DNA of 64,000 nucleotides from Paenibacillus sp. BIC5C1 (GCF_032399705.1 NZ_CP135922.1:2852001-2916000); one strand, 5' to 3'; shown: positions 1-10,102, counted from the stretch's first letter. The notes: generated by a model not told the origin, from the letters alone. Numbers and translations: made by a program.

Positions 1-648
1 GCCCATATGGATCAAGTGGACGAAGCGGACATTACCGTCATGCTGGGACTGGGTGAGAAACACGGGAAAGCCGCGGTAGAGTGGACTGTGGATCAGATGA
101 ATGCAACCTATCAGGTCATGAAAAAGGGTAAACCAGCTGAAGTGCAAAGCTTTCACGATGGGAAATGGATTGATTTTGGTGCAGACCTGGGCCGCAGGAA
201 AGCGTATCGGTTTAACTTTTCGGATCAACACGTCGTTGCTCGTACACTTCGTATTCCGACGGTGTCCACCCGGTTATGTCTCGATTCCCGTTGGATGACC
301 AGATCCATGGCTATCTCGAAACGTATGGGGCTGTTCACACTACTTCGTATTCCCTCCCTTCGTAATGGTACGGTTAAGGCTTTTGGGGTTATTCCCGGAG
401 GAGAGCCAATGTATGCAGTTAAGGTAGATGCAGTGGGATGGAAAAAGGGCAAACAAGTCCATGTCGAGCAGCTGCTGATTGGCGAACGTGAAGCAGATGC
501 AACAGCAGCAGTTGCGGCGGCAGTAGCGGAGCGAATGTATCGGACGGAACTGCCGCATGGTGTCTATCACATTGAACAATGCCTTTCCTTGCAGCATGTT
601 CAGGAAGCACTTCGTTTTCCATTGAAAGTAACAACGAAGATCACGTAA
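1..648 (+). CDS. Saccharopine dehydrogenase-family protein (3' part)
   Basis: The reading frame is open from the first base, so the N-terminus and Rossmann NAD(P) domain lie upstream of the window; an internal ATG at 7 is probably not the true start. About 215 C-terminal residues are visible. The end, with a G-V-Y-H-I-E-Q motif followed by a short helix, resembles the C-terminal substrate domain of saccharopine-dehydrogenase-like NAD(P)-dependent oxidoreductases, which in Firmicutes are often of unknown substrate. The resemblance rests on general pattern only; without the nucleotide-binding half the assignment is moderate. A separate small gene with its own ribosome site follows. Confidence 0.6.
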   Translation, partial: AHMDQVDEADITVMLGLGEKHGKAAVEWTVDQMNATYQVMKKGKPAEVQSFHDGKWIDFGADLGRRKAYRFNFSDQHVVARTLRIPTVSTRLCLDSRWMTRSMAISKRMGLFTLLRIPSLRNGTVKAFGVIPGGEPMYAVKVDAVGWKKGKQVHVEQLLIGEREADATAAVAAAVAERMYRTELPHGVYHIEQCLSLQHVQEALRFPLKVTTKIT

Positions 649-736
649 ATCATATATGTGGTTGGATCATTTTTTTGCTCAGGCTCTCCGATCTGCTATG
701 ATGGAACAAATAATCATGCTAGAACGGAGGCAGATC

Positions 737-1030
737 ATGAACTGCATTGCTGTATTGCCATATTACAAAGTACAGAGAGAAGTGACGGGTCTCGCACAGG
801 AAGTAATGCAGAGCGATCGGTCCATGATCCTGTACTCGGACAAGATTGTAACGAAATACCGCGAGTTTAATATTACAGAAGTGTTCGACATGTCCTTTAG
901 GAAAATGGGGAATGAAGGTGGTTTTTTCTATCTACATACCAGCACCGGGGTCTATCCTTATATGGTCAACACAGATCCCAAGCCTTTTATTCAAAGTTTT
1001 AGAACAATGACGACTCAAAAATTAACTTAA
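737..1030 (+). CDS. Small conserved-looking protein of unknown function (97 aa)
   Basis: The start at 737 is chosen because a CGGAGG ribosome site (725-730) lies just before it; upstream in-frame ATGs lack one. The product is soluble-looking, without signal peptide or membrane segment, and alternates short beta-like stretches (residues 1-12, 30-60, 65-80) with a C-terminal helix. This is the kind of pattern seen in small PH-like or LytTR-like folds, but I do not recognise the family. It sits between the saccharopine-dehydrogenase-like gene and the deaminase gene and has no obvious functional link to either. Confidence 0.6.
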   Translation: MNCIAVLPYYKVQREVTGLAQEVMQSDRSMILYSDKIVTKYREFNITEVFDMSFRKMGNEGGFFYLHTSTGVYPYMVNTDPKPFIQSFRTMTTQKLT

Positions 1031-1065
1031 TCTTGACCTTGCCGTTACGTGAAGGCTTATCCTCG

Positions 1066-1091
1066 GATTTGGAAGTAAGGCAATCCAAATC
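1066..1091 (+). promoter_or_regulatory. Leader hairpin just before the deaminase ribosome site
   Basis: Perfect 8-bp arms GATTTGGA (1066-1073) and TCCAAATC (1084-1091) end two bases before the GAGGAG ribosome site at 1094-1099. A TTGACC hexamer lies at 1033-1038. The stem could limit ribosome access or simply be a leader structure; function is not shown. Confidence 0.3.
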
Positions 1092-1109
1092 TAGAGGAGT
1101 TGTGAAACA

Positions 1110-2402
1110 ATGAGTGTTTTAATCCAGCAAGCCACAATCTTAACGATGAAAGACACCGATTCCCCCTTCAAGGGGGATATTCGCATTGTAGGCGACCGTA
1201 TCGCAGAGATTGCTCCCCACATTATGGCCCAACCGGGTGATGACATTATGGATGGTCAACATAAACTGGCCATGCCGGGACTGATCAATGCTCACCAGCA
1301 TACACCGATGAGTCTGTTACGAGCATTCTCGGATGATCTGAAGCTCATGGACTGGCTTGACCGTAAGATGCTGCCTGCAGAAGCCCGAATGACACCCGAA
1401 GATATATACTGGGGAGCACAACTATCCATTGCCGAGATGATCCGTTCAGGAACAACAGCTTACGCGGATATGTACATTCACATGAATGAAATCGCAGAAG
1501 CGGTAACGGAAACCGGGATTCGGGCATCGCTCACACGCGGCATGGTATTTGTGGAGGATGACGGTGGGCGCAGATTACAGGAAGCGGTCGATTTGATACA
1601 ACGTTGGTCGGGTAAGGCCGAGGGTCGAATTACGACGATGTATGGCCCGCATTCTCCCTATACTTGTCCAGTAGAACCTTTGCGGGAAGTAATCGCGATG
1701 GCGGAACAGGAGAGCGTGCCTATCCACATTCATCTGGCTGAGACGAAAGAGGAAGTTGTGAAGATTCGTGAACGCTATGGCATGACGCCAACGGAGTATT
1801 TGGAAGAGGCAGGTATGTTCGAAAAGGCACACGTACTGCTTGCCCATGGCGTACACCTAAATCGAAGAGATATTGGCAGATTGAAAGGCATGCGTGGTGG
1901 AGTAGCGCACAATCCGGTCAGCAATCTGAAGCTTGGCTGCGGAATTGCCCCAATCACCGAGATGATTGTACAGGGAATTAACGTGGGTCTTGGAACCGAT
2001 GGGGCAGGAAGTGCGACAACCATCGATATGTTTGAAGAGATCAAGGCTGCAACCTGGCTGCAGAAGCTGGATTATGGTGACCCTACCCGCTTGTCGGCAA
2101 GAGATGTACTACACATGTCTACACGGGGAAGTGCAGGTCTGTTGAACCTTCAGGATGAAGTGGGTGTGCTGGAAGTTGGGCGCAAAGCTGACCTGATTCT
2201 GATTGATCTGAAGAAACCGCACTTGCAGCCGGTTCACGAGCTGGAATCATTGCTTGCATACAGCGTGAACGGCGCCGATGTAGATACCACCATTGTAAAT
2301 GGGCGTGTGCTGATGAGAGGCAGGCAGCTGCTGACGATTGATGAGGAAGAACTATTCCGTCAGGTAGAGGTTCGGGCGAAGCGTATTGTTGAAGGAATTT
2401 AA
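1110..2402 (+). CDS. Amidohydrolase, MtaD/S-adenosylhomocysteine deaminase type
   Basis: A 430-residue cytosolic metal-dependent deaminase of the cyclic amidohydrolase superfamily. Metal-site motifs are in order: N-A-H-Q-H near residue 60, the H-I-H-L-A-E-T segment near residue 210, H-G-V-H near residue 247, and G-T-D-G-A near residue 296. The spacing and the LMDWLDRKMLP-like segment match 5-methylthioadenosine/S-adenosylhomocysteine deaminases and the related TRZ/ATZ chlorohydrolases, which remove an amino or halide group from purine or triazine rings. The likely role is salvage of methylthioadenosine or SAH by deamination. ATG at 1110 follows a GAGGAG site. It is closed by a strong terminator and is probably monocistronic. 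Confidence 0.88.
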   Translation: MSVLIQQATILTMKDTDSPFKGDIRIVGDRIAEIAPHIMAQPGDDIMDGQHKLAMPGLINAHQHTPMSLLRAFSDDLKLMDWLDRKMLPAEARMTPEDIYWGAQLSIAEMIRSGTTAYADMYIHMNEIAEAVTETGIRASLTRGMVFVEDDGGRRLQEAVDLIQRWSGKAEGRITTMYGPHSPYTCPVEPLREVIAMAEQESVPIHIHLAETKEEVVKIRERYGMTPTEYLEEAGMFEKAHVLLAHGVHLNRRDIGRLKGMRGGVAHNPVSNLKLGCGIAPITEMIVQGINVGLGTDGAGSATTIDMFEEIKAATWLQKLDYGDPTRLSARDVLHMSTRGSAGLLNLQDEVGVLEVGRKADLILIDLKKPHLQPVHELESLLAYSVNGADVDTTIVNGRVLMRGRQLLTIDEEELFRQVEVRAKRIVEGI

Positions 2403-2406
2403 TTTT

Positions 2407-2459
2407 GACACTCGTAGTGACTTGATATGGTTCACCTCAAGTCACTACGAGTGTCTTTC
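2407..2459 (+). terminator. Terminator after deaminase gene
   Basis: Perfect 19-bp arms (2407-2425 and 2437-2455) with an 11-base loop, followed by TTTCTTTT. It lies four bases after the stop codon. Confidence 0.9.
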
Positions 2460-2580
2460 TTTTACCAGGCTGAAGCAGATTGTCCAGTTCATTATCAGTT
2501 CACACAAATTTGTTAGAATGTGAAAAGTAAATCAAACAAATAGATAGATACGGTGTACGACTTGGAGAGGAAGAGATCAG

Positions 2581-4545
2581 ATGACCATATTAGAAGTTAA
2601 ACATGTGAAGAAATCATACACGTTGTACGGTAAAGAAAAGGTTCCCGTGCTCCACGATGTGAATTTGAGCTTTGAGACCGGAGAATTCGTTTCCATCCTT
2701 GGCGAATCGGGTTGCGGAAAGTCAACCCTTATGAATATTATTGGTGGAATGGACTCCGATTTTGAAGGGGAGATCCTTGTTCGTGGAAAGAATTTAAGTG
2801 CCATGACTGAGAAGGAAATGGATGATTATCGAAAAAATAATATCGGATTTGTGTTTCAAAATTTCAACCTGATCCCGCATCTGTCTGTGCTGGAGAATGT
2901 TACGATTGCCATGCAAATGACGGACACAAGTGAAAAGGATCGCAATAAGCGCGCTATTGATATTTTGACCGAGGTCGGGCTGAAGAATCATCTGAACAAA
3001 CGGCCTAACCAGCTGTCAGGTGGACAGAAGCAAAGGGTTTCCATAGCTCGTGCATTATCGAATAATCCGGACATTATTTTGGCGGATGAACCAACGGGTG
3101 CATTGGATAAGGAAAACGGAGATCAAATCCTAGCTTTGCTGGACAGCATTGCGCAAAAAGGGATGCTGGTCATTGCGGTAACCCACTCGCAGAAAGTAGC
3201 TGATTCCGGTACACGTATTGTGAAGGTAGAGGAGGGACGGATTAAGGATGACATTCATCTAAAAGATCGTTCCTTAACTACCTATGAGGGTAGTAGTGGT
3301 GCTTCGAGAAACCTGGGCTTACTTGCTTCTTTCAAGATGGCTCTCAAAAATATGAAACTCAATGGTAAGCGAAATGTACTGGTAGCATTGGGTGGGTCGA
3401 TAGGGATTTTGAGCGTACTCCTGATGTTATCATTGGGAAATGGCATTACGAGTTATATGAATAACGAAATTAATGCAAGTATGGATCCCCTACTGGTGGA
3501 TATCACTAAACCCAGTGAAGAAGCAAGTGACAAGCGCGGCCCGGAAGCTCTGATGGCAACAGGACAGGCATTTACAGATGCTGATATCGAAACCATCCGT
3601 AATCTTCCGAATGTAGATCATGTGGAGACAATTACCTCTGTGGATGGAAAATCGACTCTGGTGTATGAAGAACAATCGGAGGGACTCACACAATTAACGA
3701 CCTTTACAGACGCATTTGATAAAGAAATGATTACAGCAGGTACTTTCCCAGAAGGCAATCAAGTTCTGTTACCGTTGAAAACGGCGAATAAATTAAGTGG
3801 AAATGATCAACCTGATTCTATGGTAGGAAAATCAATCCATCTATATATCAATGAAATGGATGCTAACCACAAACCAATTATTTTAGAAAAAGAAGTTACG
3901 ATCTCAGGTATCTATGAAGCGACGGGTCAACAAACTCCGATGCAGCAGACTCCAGGGTATCTCCCTTCACAGACGCTGAAACAGATGTACACTGATAATG
4001 GAATGACCATCGGCCCGATTCAAGTTAATGCTTATGCAACCGATATGAAATATGTGAATGAGATTAATGCCGAAGTTGTGGATGCAGGTTTCTCTGGCTC
4101 TCAAACAGCAAAAATCATGGAGCGTATCACGACGTACGTAAACATGGCTACAATTGTTCTGGCTGGAATTGCCGGAATTTCATTAATTGTATCAGGGATT
4201 ATGATATTGGTGGTACTGTACATTAGTGTAGTGGAACGGACGAAGGAAATCGGAATTCTTCGAGCAATTGGTGCAAGAAAAAAGGATATCAAGCGAATAT
4301 TCTTTTCGGAATCTGCCTTATTGGGTATTTTCAGTGGGGTCATTGCCGTTATCCTTGCAGCGATAATTAGCTATGTACTAAACATCTTCCTGGACAATGC
4401 TTTTGGTGCAAAATTGATTAATCTATCTGGATACTATATCGTGTTTGGTATCGCAGTAAGTACGTTAATCAGCATCATCGCTGGTTTGATGCCATCTTCC
4501 AAAGCTGCCAAGCTGGACCCAATGGAATCCTTGCGATATGAATAA
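2581..4545 (+). CDS. ABC exporter, ATPase fused to FtsX/MacB-type permease
   Basis: One 654-residue chain carries both halves of a MacB-like transporter. Residues 1-230 are the ATPase: Walker [10 protein letters not shown] (about 41), signature LSGGQ (about 145) and Walker B ILADEPTG (about 165). A membrane helix follows at about 265-285, then an extracytoplasmic domain (290-510) and three helices near 522-550, 578-606 and 617-640, the FtsX layout. Such proteins usually expel peptides, antibiotics or lipids, or pass signals by mechanotransmission. The gene is followed after 44 bp by an OmpR-type regulator and histidine kinase, so this is probably a self-contained envelope-stress or peptide-resistance module. 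No separate membrane-fusion protein is visible. The substrate is unknown. Confidence 0.9.
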   Translation: MTILEVKHVKKSYTLYGKEKVPVLHDVNLSFETGEFVSILGESGCGKSTLMNIIGGMDSDFEGEILVRGKNLSAMTEKEMDDYRKNNIGFVFQNFNLIPHLSVLENVTIAMQMTDTSEKDRNKRAIDILTEVGLKNHLNKRPNQLSGGQKQRVSIARALSNNPDIILADEPTGALDKENGDQILALLDSIAQKGMLVIAVTHSQKVADSGTRIVKVEEGRIKDDIHLKDRSLTTYEGSSGASRNLGLLASFKMALKNMKLNGKRNVLVALGGSIGILSVLLMLSLGNGITSYMNNEINASMDPLLVDITKPSEEASDKRGPEALMATGQAFTDADIETIRNLPNVDHVETITSVDGKSTLVYEEQSEGLTQLTTFTDAFDKEMITAGTFPEGNQVLLPLKTANKLSGNDQPDSMVGKSIHLYINEMDANHKPIILEKEVTISGIYEATGQQTPMQQTPGYLPSQTLKQMYTDNGMTIGPIQVNAYATDMKYVNEINAEVVDAGFSGSQTAKIMERITTYVNMATIVLAGIAGISLIVSGIMILVVLYISVVERTKEIGILRAIGARKKDIKRIFFSESALLGIFSGVIAVILAAIISYVLNIFLDNAFGAKLINLSGYYIVFGIAVSTLISIIAGLMPSSKAAKLDPMESLRYE

Positions 4546-4589
4546 ATACAGTTGTGAGTAATGATAATTGCGGAAAGGATAATGCATAA

Positions 4590-5258
4590 ATGAACACGAT
4601 TCTTGTGGTTGATGATGATTCCCATATCCGCAAATTGATTCGAATATACCTTGAAACTAATCAGTTTTCCGTCGTGGAAGCGCCGGACGGCCAAGAAGCA
4701 TTGAATATCTTGTCTCATACCAAAATTGATTTAGCGATTGTAGATGTGATGATGCCACGTGTAGATGGTATTGAACTGACCGAAGATATTCGATCTTATA
4801 TGGATATTCCGATTCTGATGGTGACTGCCAAAGGCGAATCCAAGGATAAAGTCAGAGGATTCAATGCAGGGTCAGACGATTATTTAGTAAAACCTTTTGA
4901 TCCAGTAGAGTTAATCCTGCGTGTGAAATCCTTAATGAAGAGATATAACAAGATATCATCGAATGTTATTCATATAGGCGGTGCAACAATTAATCTGAGC
5001 AATTTGACAGTGGATGCAGGAACTCAATCGGTTGAATTGAAAAAGAAGGAATGTGAATTGTTGTTTGCTTTGGCGAGTTTGCCAGGGCAAATATTCACAC
5101 GTACACAGCTAATCGAAGATATATGGGGTATCGATTATGAAGGTGATGAGCGAACCGTAGATGTGCATATTAAAAGGCTAAGAGAACGACTGGAACCCAT
5201 TCCCGAGCTGATGATTTCCACAATTAGAGGACTGGGATATCGTCTGGAGAGTATATGA
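4590..5258 (+). CDS. OmpR-family response regulator
   Basis: A 222-residue DNA-binding response regulator. The receiver domain has an acidic D-D-D pocket near residues 9-11, the phosphoacceptor Asp in IVDVMMP at about 52, and K in VKPFD near 102. A winged-helix effector follows at about 128-222 with the typical ending R-T-V-D-V-H-I-K-R-L-R and GLGYR. It lies 44 bp after the ABC exporter gene and overlaps the kinase gene by four bases (ATGA), so the three genes are almost certainly one operon. The likely job is phosphorylation-dependent control of the transporter gene. Confidence 0.93.
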   Translation: MNTILVVDDDSHIRKLIRIYLETNQFSVVEAPDGQEALNILSHTKIDLAIVDVMMPRVDGIELTEDIRSYMDIPILMVTAKGESKDKVRGFNAGSDDYLVKPFDPVELILRVKSLMKRYNKISSNVIHIGGATINLSNLTVDAGTQSVELKKKECELLFALASLPGQIFTRTQLIEDIWGIDYEGDERTVDVHIKRLRERLEPIPELMISTIRGLGYRLESI

Positions 5259-6592
5259 AAATCATAAGAAAAAGCCTGCGTCTACGAATAGTAGTAACAT
5301 TTTTTGGTATTGTCATCATCAGTGTAATTCTTTCCTTTATATTAAATATGCGTTCTCAGGAAAACACACCGAATCATTCCATGATTACGATTGCTGAAGA
5401 TATCGCTATGATGATAAACCTAATCGATGATCCGGAAAAAGTGAAAACAAGCTTAAATATTTTTGCAAGATACGGCTTGAATATAACTTCCGTGAATGAA
5501 CAAAGTGGATTGCTTGCCTCATTACCAAAGGATAAAGTTCATGAGTTATTCGACGTAAATTCGACGAAAGCGTTTATAATGTCCAATAAAGATGAAACGA
5601 CAATCGTCGGTGTTCCCAGGATAAATGAAGAGAAAGATGCGCTTCTGATCAAAATTAATTTTTCATCAATTTTTCATAATGTGAAACGTACATTATTTAT
5701 ATCCCTACTCACTGTTTTAGTCATAGGAAGCTTATTAATCATGTTCATGTCCGGGTACATTGTGAAACCGATCAAAAGACTAACCGCTGCAGCCAAGAAA
5801 ATGGCGTCAGGCGATCTAACTGTCCGGTTGAAACATAATAATCAGGATGAGTTTGGTGAGCTGATGGAGAGTTTTAATCATATGGCCCGTGAGTTGCAAA
5901 AAATAGACTCGGTGCGTGATGATTTTGTCAGTAACGTCTCTCATGAAATGCAGTCCCCATTAACATCGATCAGAGGATTCACAAGAGCGCTGCAAGATGG
6001 TGTCATCCCATTGGAAGAGCAGAAAGAGCATTTGGATATCATATATGAGGAAACTTTACGTTTGTCCAGGCTAAGTGATAATTTACTAAGGTTAGCCTCA
6101 CTGGATTCGGAGCACCATCCGTTTAATCTCACCACCTTCCAATTAGATGAACAGTTAAGAAGAACGATCGTATTGGCAGAACCCCAGTGGGCGCACAAAA
6201 ATATCAGGATTGAATTGGACTTATTGCCTTGCGAAATTACCGCCGATAAAGATTTGTTTGAGCAGGTCTGGCAGAATCTAATCAACAATGCGATAAAATA
6301 TACGGGTCTCGATGGGGGCATTTACGTCGCAATCGAGATGTCCACGTCATCTGTGAAGGTATCAATTAGAGATTCAGGACAAGGAATACCGGAGAAAGAG
6401 CTTCCGTATATTTTCGATCGATTTTATATGGTGGACAAAGCACGAAGCAGTGCTCTCAGAGGCAATGGATTAGGACTTTCATTCGTGATTAAAATTTTGA
6501 AATTACATGATTGTACAATTGATGTGGAGAGCAGGGTTGGAGAAGGAACGCAGTTTACGGTTACGATCCCCAGACCTTCGACTATGTCTTAA
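5255..6592 (+). CDS. Sensor histidine kinase (HAMP, HisKA, HATPase)
   Basis: A 445-residue membrane kinase. Transmembrane helices at about 9-28 and 144-168 enclose an extracytoplasmic sensor of roughly 115 residues without a recognised fold. A HAMP domain spans about 170-222; the HisKA phosphorylation site is H in VSHEMQSPLTS near 230; the HATPase has an N-box (NLINNAIKY), G1 (DSGQGIP) and G2 (GNGLGLS). A Gln follows the E-M of the H box where many kinases have Arg or Lys. It is translationally coupled to the regulator by ATGA overlap and partners it. The sensor domain is larger than in Bce-type kinases, so sensing may be direct rather than through the transporter. Confidence 0.92.
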   Translation: MKIIRKSLRLRIVVTFFGIVIISVILSFILNMRSQENTPNHSMITIAEDIAMMINLIDDPEKVKTSLNIFARYGLNITSVNEQSGLLASLPKDKVHELFDVNSTKAFIMSNKDETTIVGVPRINEEKDALLIKINFSSIFHNVKRTLFISLLTVLVIGSLLIMFMSGYIVKPIKRLTAAAKKMASGDLTVRLKHNNQDEFGELMESFNHMARELQKIDSVRDDFVSNVSHEMQSPLTSIRGFTRALQDGVIPLEEQKEHLDIIYEETLRLSRLSDNLLRLASLDSEHHPFNLTTFQLDEQLRRTIVLAEPQWAHKNIRIELDLLPCEITADKDLFEQVWQNLINNAIKYTGLDGGIYVAIEMSTSSVKVSIRDSGQGIPEKELPYIFDRFYMVDKARSSALRGNGLGLSFVIKILKLHDCTIDVESRVGEGTQFTVTIPRPSTMS

Positions 6593-6603
6593 AAAGCTTA
6601 ATT

Positions 6604-6669
6604 AGCAATATTTAAGCAATCGCGGTCCTTATGAATACAGGACTCCTTTTGCCTGAATATTGCTTTTTG
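6604..6669 (+). terminator. Probable terminator after two-component operon
   Basis: Arms AGCAATATT (6604-6612) and AATATTGCT (6656-6664) enclose a smaller GTCC/GGAC stem and are followed by TTTTT. The long interior makes it weaker than other terminators in the window. Confidence 0.5.
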
Positions 6670-6869
6670 GTAAGTGCTGCGTAAGAGATTTAATATATTG
6701 TTTTGTTTAGTGGCAGATGATTTGATAAGATAGAAGAGATGCAAGCATCAATCCATTTGTAGTGTGACGAGAGTGAAGTAGATTCAACGTTTATTCTATC
6801 TGCTACCCCCGCACATCTATGTGAATATATGAACATAACAATTTATTATATAAAGAATGGAGCCATCCA

Positions 6870-8705
6870 ATGAAATATCGCAATATGGAAGATTGCATTA
6901 ATGATCTGGAGCAGCATGGACATTTGATTCGAGTGAAGGAAGAAATTGACCCTCACTTGGAGATGGCAGCGATACATATGAAAGTGCATGAGGCGAAAGG
7001 CCCAGCTCTGCTTTTCGAAAATGTGAAAGGCTCGAAGTTCCAGGCTGTTTCGAACCTCTTCGGTACACTGGAACGAAGCAAATTCATGTTCCGTGGAACG
7101 CTTGAAGGTGTACAACGTGTCATGGCTGTCCGGGATGATCCCATGAAGGCACTTAAAACGCCATTTCAGCATATCAGCACAGGTCTTGCCGCTTGGCAGG
7201 CTCTACCTAAGCAAAAGTCCATCAGTTTGCCTGTAACCGCGCAGGAGATTCAGATCTCGGATCTGCCGTTGATCAAGCATTGGCCTATGGATGGTGGAGC
7301 ATTCGTTACACTGCCTCAAGTCTATTCGGAGGACCCGGACAAGCCAGGCATCATGAACTCCAATCTGGGCATGTACCGGGTACAGCTAAGTGGTAATGAT
7401 TATGAACTGAATAAGGAAATTGGACTTCATTATCAGATACATCGCGGAATTGGTATTCATCAGGCCAAAGCAGTCAAAAAGGGAGAACCTCTGAAAGTGA
7501 GCATCTTCATTGGGGGGCCGCCGGCACATACACTTTCTGCCGTGATGCCTTTGCCTGAAGGGCTCAGTGAGATGACTTTCGCAGGGCTACTTGCCGGCCG
7601 ACGTTTCCGTTACAGCTATAAGGATGGATATTGCATCAGCAATGATGCCGATTTTGTCATCACGGGTGAAATTTACCCGGACGAGACGAAACCAGAAGGA
7701 CCGTTTGGTGATCATCTTGGATATTATAGTCTGACCCATCCGTTCCCGCTAATGAGAGTGCATAAAGTGTACGCCAAGCCGAATGCGATTTGGCCATTTA
7801 CTGTGGTGGGTCGTCCTCCGCAAGAGGATACCGCATTTGGGGATCTGATTCACGAAATTACGGGTGATGCCATTAAACAGGAGATTCCGGGCGTAAAAGA
7901 AGTTCATGCAGTCGATGCAGCAGGAGTACATCCGCTCCTGTTTGCGATTGGAAGTGAGCGTTATACACCCTACCAAGCGGTAAAACAGCCAACAGAGCTG
8001 CTGACGATTGCGAGTCGTATTCTGGGTACAGGCCAGCTCAGTCTGGCGAAATATTTGTTTATCACAGCAGAAGATCAGCAACCGCTGGATACGCACCGGG
8101 AAGTGGAATTCCTGACGTACATCCTGGAACGAATGGATCTGCAGCGGGACATTCATTTCCATACCAATACAACGATCGATACGCTGGATTACTCGGGAAC
8201 CGGATTGAACAGTGGCAGTAAAGTTGTATTTGCAGCCTATGGGGACAAGAAACGGGAATTGTGCCGTGAAGTACCGGAGATATTGAAGGATATCCGGGGG
8301 TATAGTAATCCGCAGCTCGTAATGCCAGGAGTTGTAGCCGTTCAGGGTGCGTCATTCACCAGTTATGTGGATACAGAACAAGAAATGAAGGCATTTACGG
8401 ATATGCTGAAGGAAAAGGGAGATCTGTCTTCTTGTCCGATGATTGTTTTATGTGACGATAGTTCTTTCCTTAGTGCGAATCTCAGCAACTTCTTGTGGGC
8501 GACATTTACCCGCAGTAATCCTTCCCATGATATGTACGGTGTGAACAGCAGTTACAACTATAAACATTGGGGCTGTGACCAGATCATTATTGATGCCAGA
8601 GTGAAGCCGCATCAGGCTCCACCGTTAATTCCTGACCCATCTGTTGAGAAAAGCATTGAACGCTTTTTCGTACAGGGAGCGAGTCTAAGCTCAATCAAAA
8701 TATAG
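6870..8705 (+). CDS. UbiD-family decarboxylase (long form)
   Basis: A 611-residue member of the UbiD family, whose enzymes use prenylated FMN to add or remove CO2 on aromatic or unsaturated acids. The hallmark PEGPFGDH loop, carrying a catalytic Glu, is near residue 272, after an I-G-G-P-P-A-H segment. The length matches the extended UbiD versions, about 120 residues longer than E. coli UbiD. Start ATG 6870 follows a GGAG site. No UbiX-like prenyltransferase and no aromatic pathway genes lie in the window, so the substrate cannot be inferred; menaquinone-type aromatic acids or environmental phenolic acids are both possible. Stand-alone transcription is likely, with a good terminator behind it. 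Confidence 0.87.
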   Translation: MKYRNMEDCINDLEQHGHLIRVKEEIDPHLEMAAIHMKVHEAKGPALLFENVKGSKFQAVSNLFGTLERSKFMFRGTLEGVQRVMAVRDDPMKALKTPFQHISTGLAAWQALPKQKSISLPVTAQEIQISDLPLIKHWPMDGGAFVTLPQVYSEDPDKPGIMNSNLGMYRVQLSGNDYELNKEIGLHYQIHRGIGIHQAKAVKKGEPLKVSIFIGGPPAHTLSAVMPLPEGLSEMTFAGLLAGRRFRYSYKDGYCISNDADFVITGEIYPDETKPEGPFGDHLGYYSLTHPFPLMRVHKVYAKPNAIWPFTVVGRPPQEDTAFGDLIHEITGDAIKQEIPGVKEVHAVDAAGVHPLLFAIGSERYTPYQAVKQPTELLTIASRILGTGQLSLAKYLFITAEDQQPLDTHREVEFLTYILERMDLQRDIHFHTNTTIDTLDYSGTGLNSGSKVVFAAYGDKKRELCREVPEILKDIRGYSNPQLVMPGVVAVQGASFTSYVDTEQEMKAFTDMLKEKGDLSSCPMIVLCDDSSFLSANLSNFLWATFTRSNPSHDMYGVNSSYNYKHWGCDQIIIDARVKPHQAPPLIPDPSVEKSIERFFVQGASLSSIKI

Positions 8706-8719
8706 TTGAATTCAATAAG

Positions 8720-8746
8720 AGCCCAAAGATTTTTTTTGGGCTTTTT
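8720..8746 (+). terminator. Terminator after UbiD-family gene
   Basis: AGCCCAAA (8720-8727) pairs with TTTGGGCT (8735-8742) and runs into TTTTT. Confidence 0.85.
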
Positions 8747-8983
8747 GGTTATATATGTGTAAAACAAGATGCCAGATATCTAAATACAAATTCAAACCGG
8801 GACTTTTTTGAAAATAGGACTGAGAATAAAGTCTTATACGTTCGTATTTCCTTTTACGATTAAGGTCGTTTGGACTATGGAGAAAAAGAATGTATTTATC
8901 GATATAAAGTAGTATAGGGATTTTTGGGACCCGATCTAACGGGTGCTGTTGACTATAAATGATTGTTCAGGGGGAATACCGAT

Positions 8984-10075
8984 TTGAGAATCCATATTAT
9001 GAACCTGCAAGATGGAGACCGTCTAACTGCGGATACATTCAGCGAAGCGGGATTACACGTTCTGGGTCAGGGTACTGTGATCAAAAGTGAAGATATCACC
9101 TTGCTGATGCAGCACCGCGTAGACTATGTGGATATTGAACCACGCGAGGAAGAGATCACGGAAGCAGAATTTTTTGCTGCTGCAGCAAAATTTGCATCTG
9201 GAGCAAGCACAAGCACCAAGGAAGAACCGCCCGAAGAAGAAATGAAATCCCAATTTATACAAACTGTACATAATTATCAGTCTGCGTTTCTTGAAGCACT
9301 GACGGTAGGTAAGTTCAACGCTACCATGGTGGACGATGCGCTTCAACCGATGGTGGAAGGACTGGACGAGCAAAAGGATGTCGTACATCTCCTGATGATG
9401 CTGGAACGGGATGATGTCAATAACTACACCCATTCCATTCAGGTTGGACTGTTGTCATTTTACCTGGCTAACTGGCTTGGTTATTCCCAAAAAGAGAGTT
9501 ACCAGATCAGTCGTGGTGGCTACCTTCACGATATCGGCAAATGCAAGGTATCCCATCGGATACGTAACAAGATGGAACCGTTAACCGCAGATGAAGAGCT
9601 CGAATTGCAGCGTCACACGATCTATGGACATGATATTATCAAAAGTTCCATGACGGATGAAGCTACGGCGCTGGTAGCTCTTCAGCATCATGAACTGGAG
9701 GATGGCACGGGATATCCAATGCAACTGAAAAAAGATGAAATTCATCCATACACACAGATCGTATCTGTTGCTGACATATACATCGGGATGAGATCCGGCA
9801 GTCACGGAAGCAGCAATCCGAACCTGATTAACAACTTACGCGATATCTATGCGATGGGATTCGGCAAATTGAATGAAAAGCCGGTTCAAGCCTTGATGCA
9901 GCATCTGCTTCCTAATTTTATTGGTAAACAAGTACTGCTGAGCAACGGCGAGCGGGGTGTTATTGTCATGAACAATACATCCGATATTTTCAAACCACTG
10001 ATCAAGGTGGAATCGGAACAATATCGTGATCTGTCCAAAGAACGCACTCTTGCCATTAATGAATTAATTATCTAA
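8984..10075 (+). CDS. HD-GYP domain protein, probable c-di-GMP phosphodiesterase
   Basis: The TTG at 8984 is preferred because AGGGGGA (8969-8975) is correctly spaced from it; the in-frame TTG at 8963 is not. The 363-residue product has an N-terminal regulatory region (1-130) containing an acidic, Ala-rich stretch, then an HD-GYP domain: Y-L-H-D-I-G-K (H-D near 182-183), an H-H-E pair, and G-T-G-Y-P (near 240-244). With both HD and GYP signatures intact, hydrolysis of cyclic di-GMP is the usual activity of this family. No membrane segment is present and no diguanylate cyclase is nearby. It is monocistronic, bounded by terminators. Confidence 0.88.
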   Translation: MRIHIMNLQDGDRLTADTFSEAGLHVLGQGTVIKSEDITLLMQHRVDYVDIEPREEEITEAEFFAAAAKFASGASTSTKEEPPEEEMKSQFIQTVHNYQSAFLEALTVGKFNATMVDDALQPMVEGLDEQKDVVHLLMMLERDDVNNYTHSIQVGLLSFYLANWLGYSQKESYQISRGGYLHDIGKCKVSHRIRNKMEPLTADEELELQRHTIYGHDIIKSSMTDEATALVALQHHELEDGTGYPMQLKKDEIHPYTQIVSVADIYIGMRSGSHGSSNPNLINNLRDIYAMGFGKLNEKPVQALMQHLLPNFIGKQVLLSNGERGVIVMNNTSDIFKPLIKVESEQYRDLSKERTLAINELII

Positions 10076-10102
10076 GTTTGAATAACAAATGAATTCATAC
10101 AG

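Noticed and set aside
8747..8983. c-di-GMP riboswitch before the HD-GYP gene
   Set aside because: No GEMM-like core or conserved tetraloop arrangement was seen; only a small ACCCG/CGGGT stem at 8929-8944 and no SigD promoter with correct spacing.
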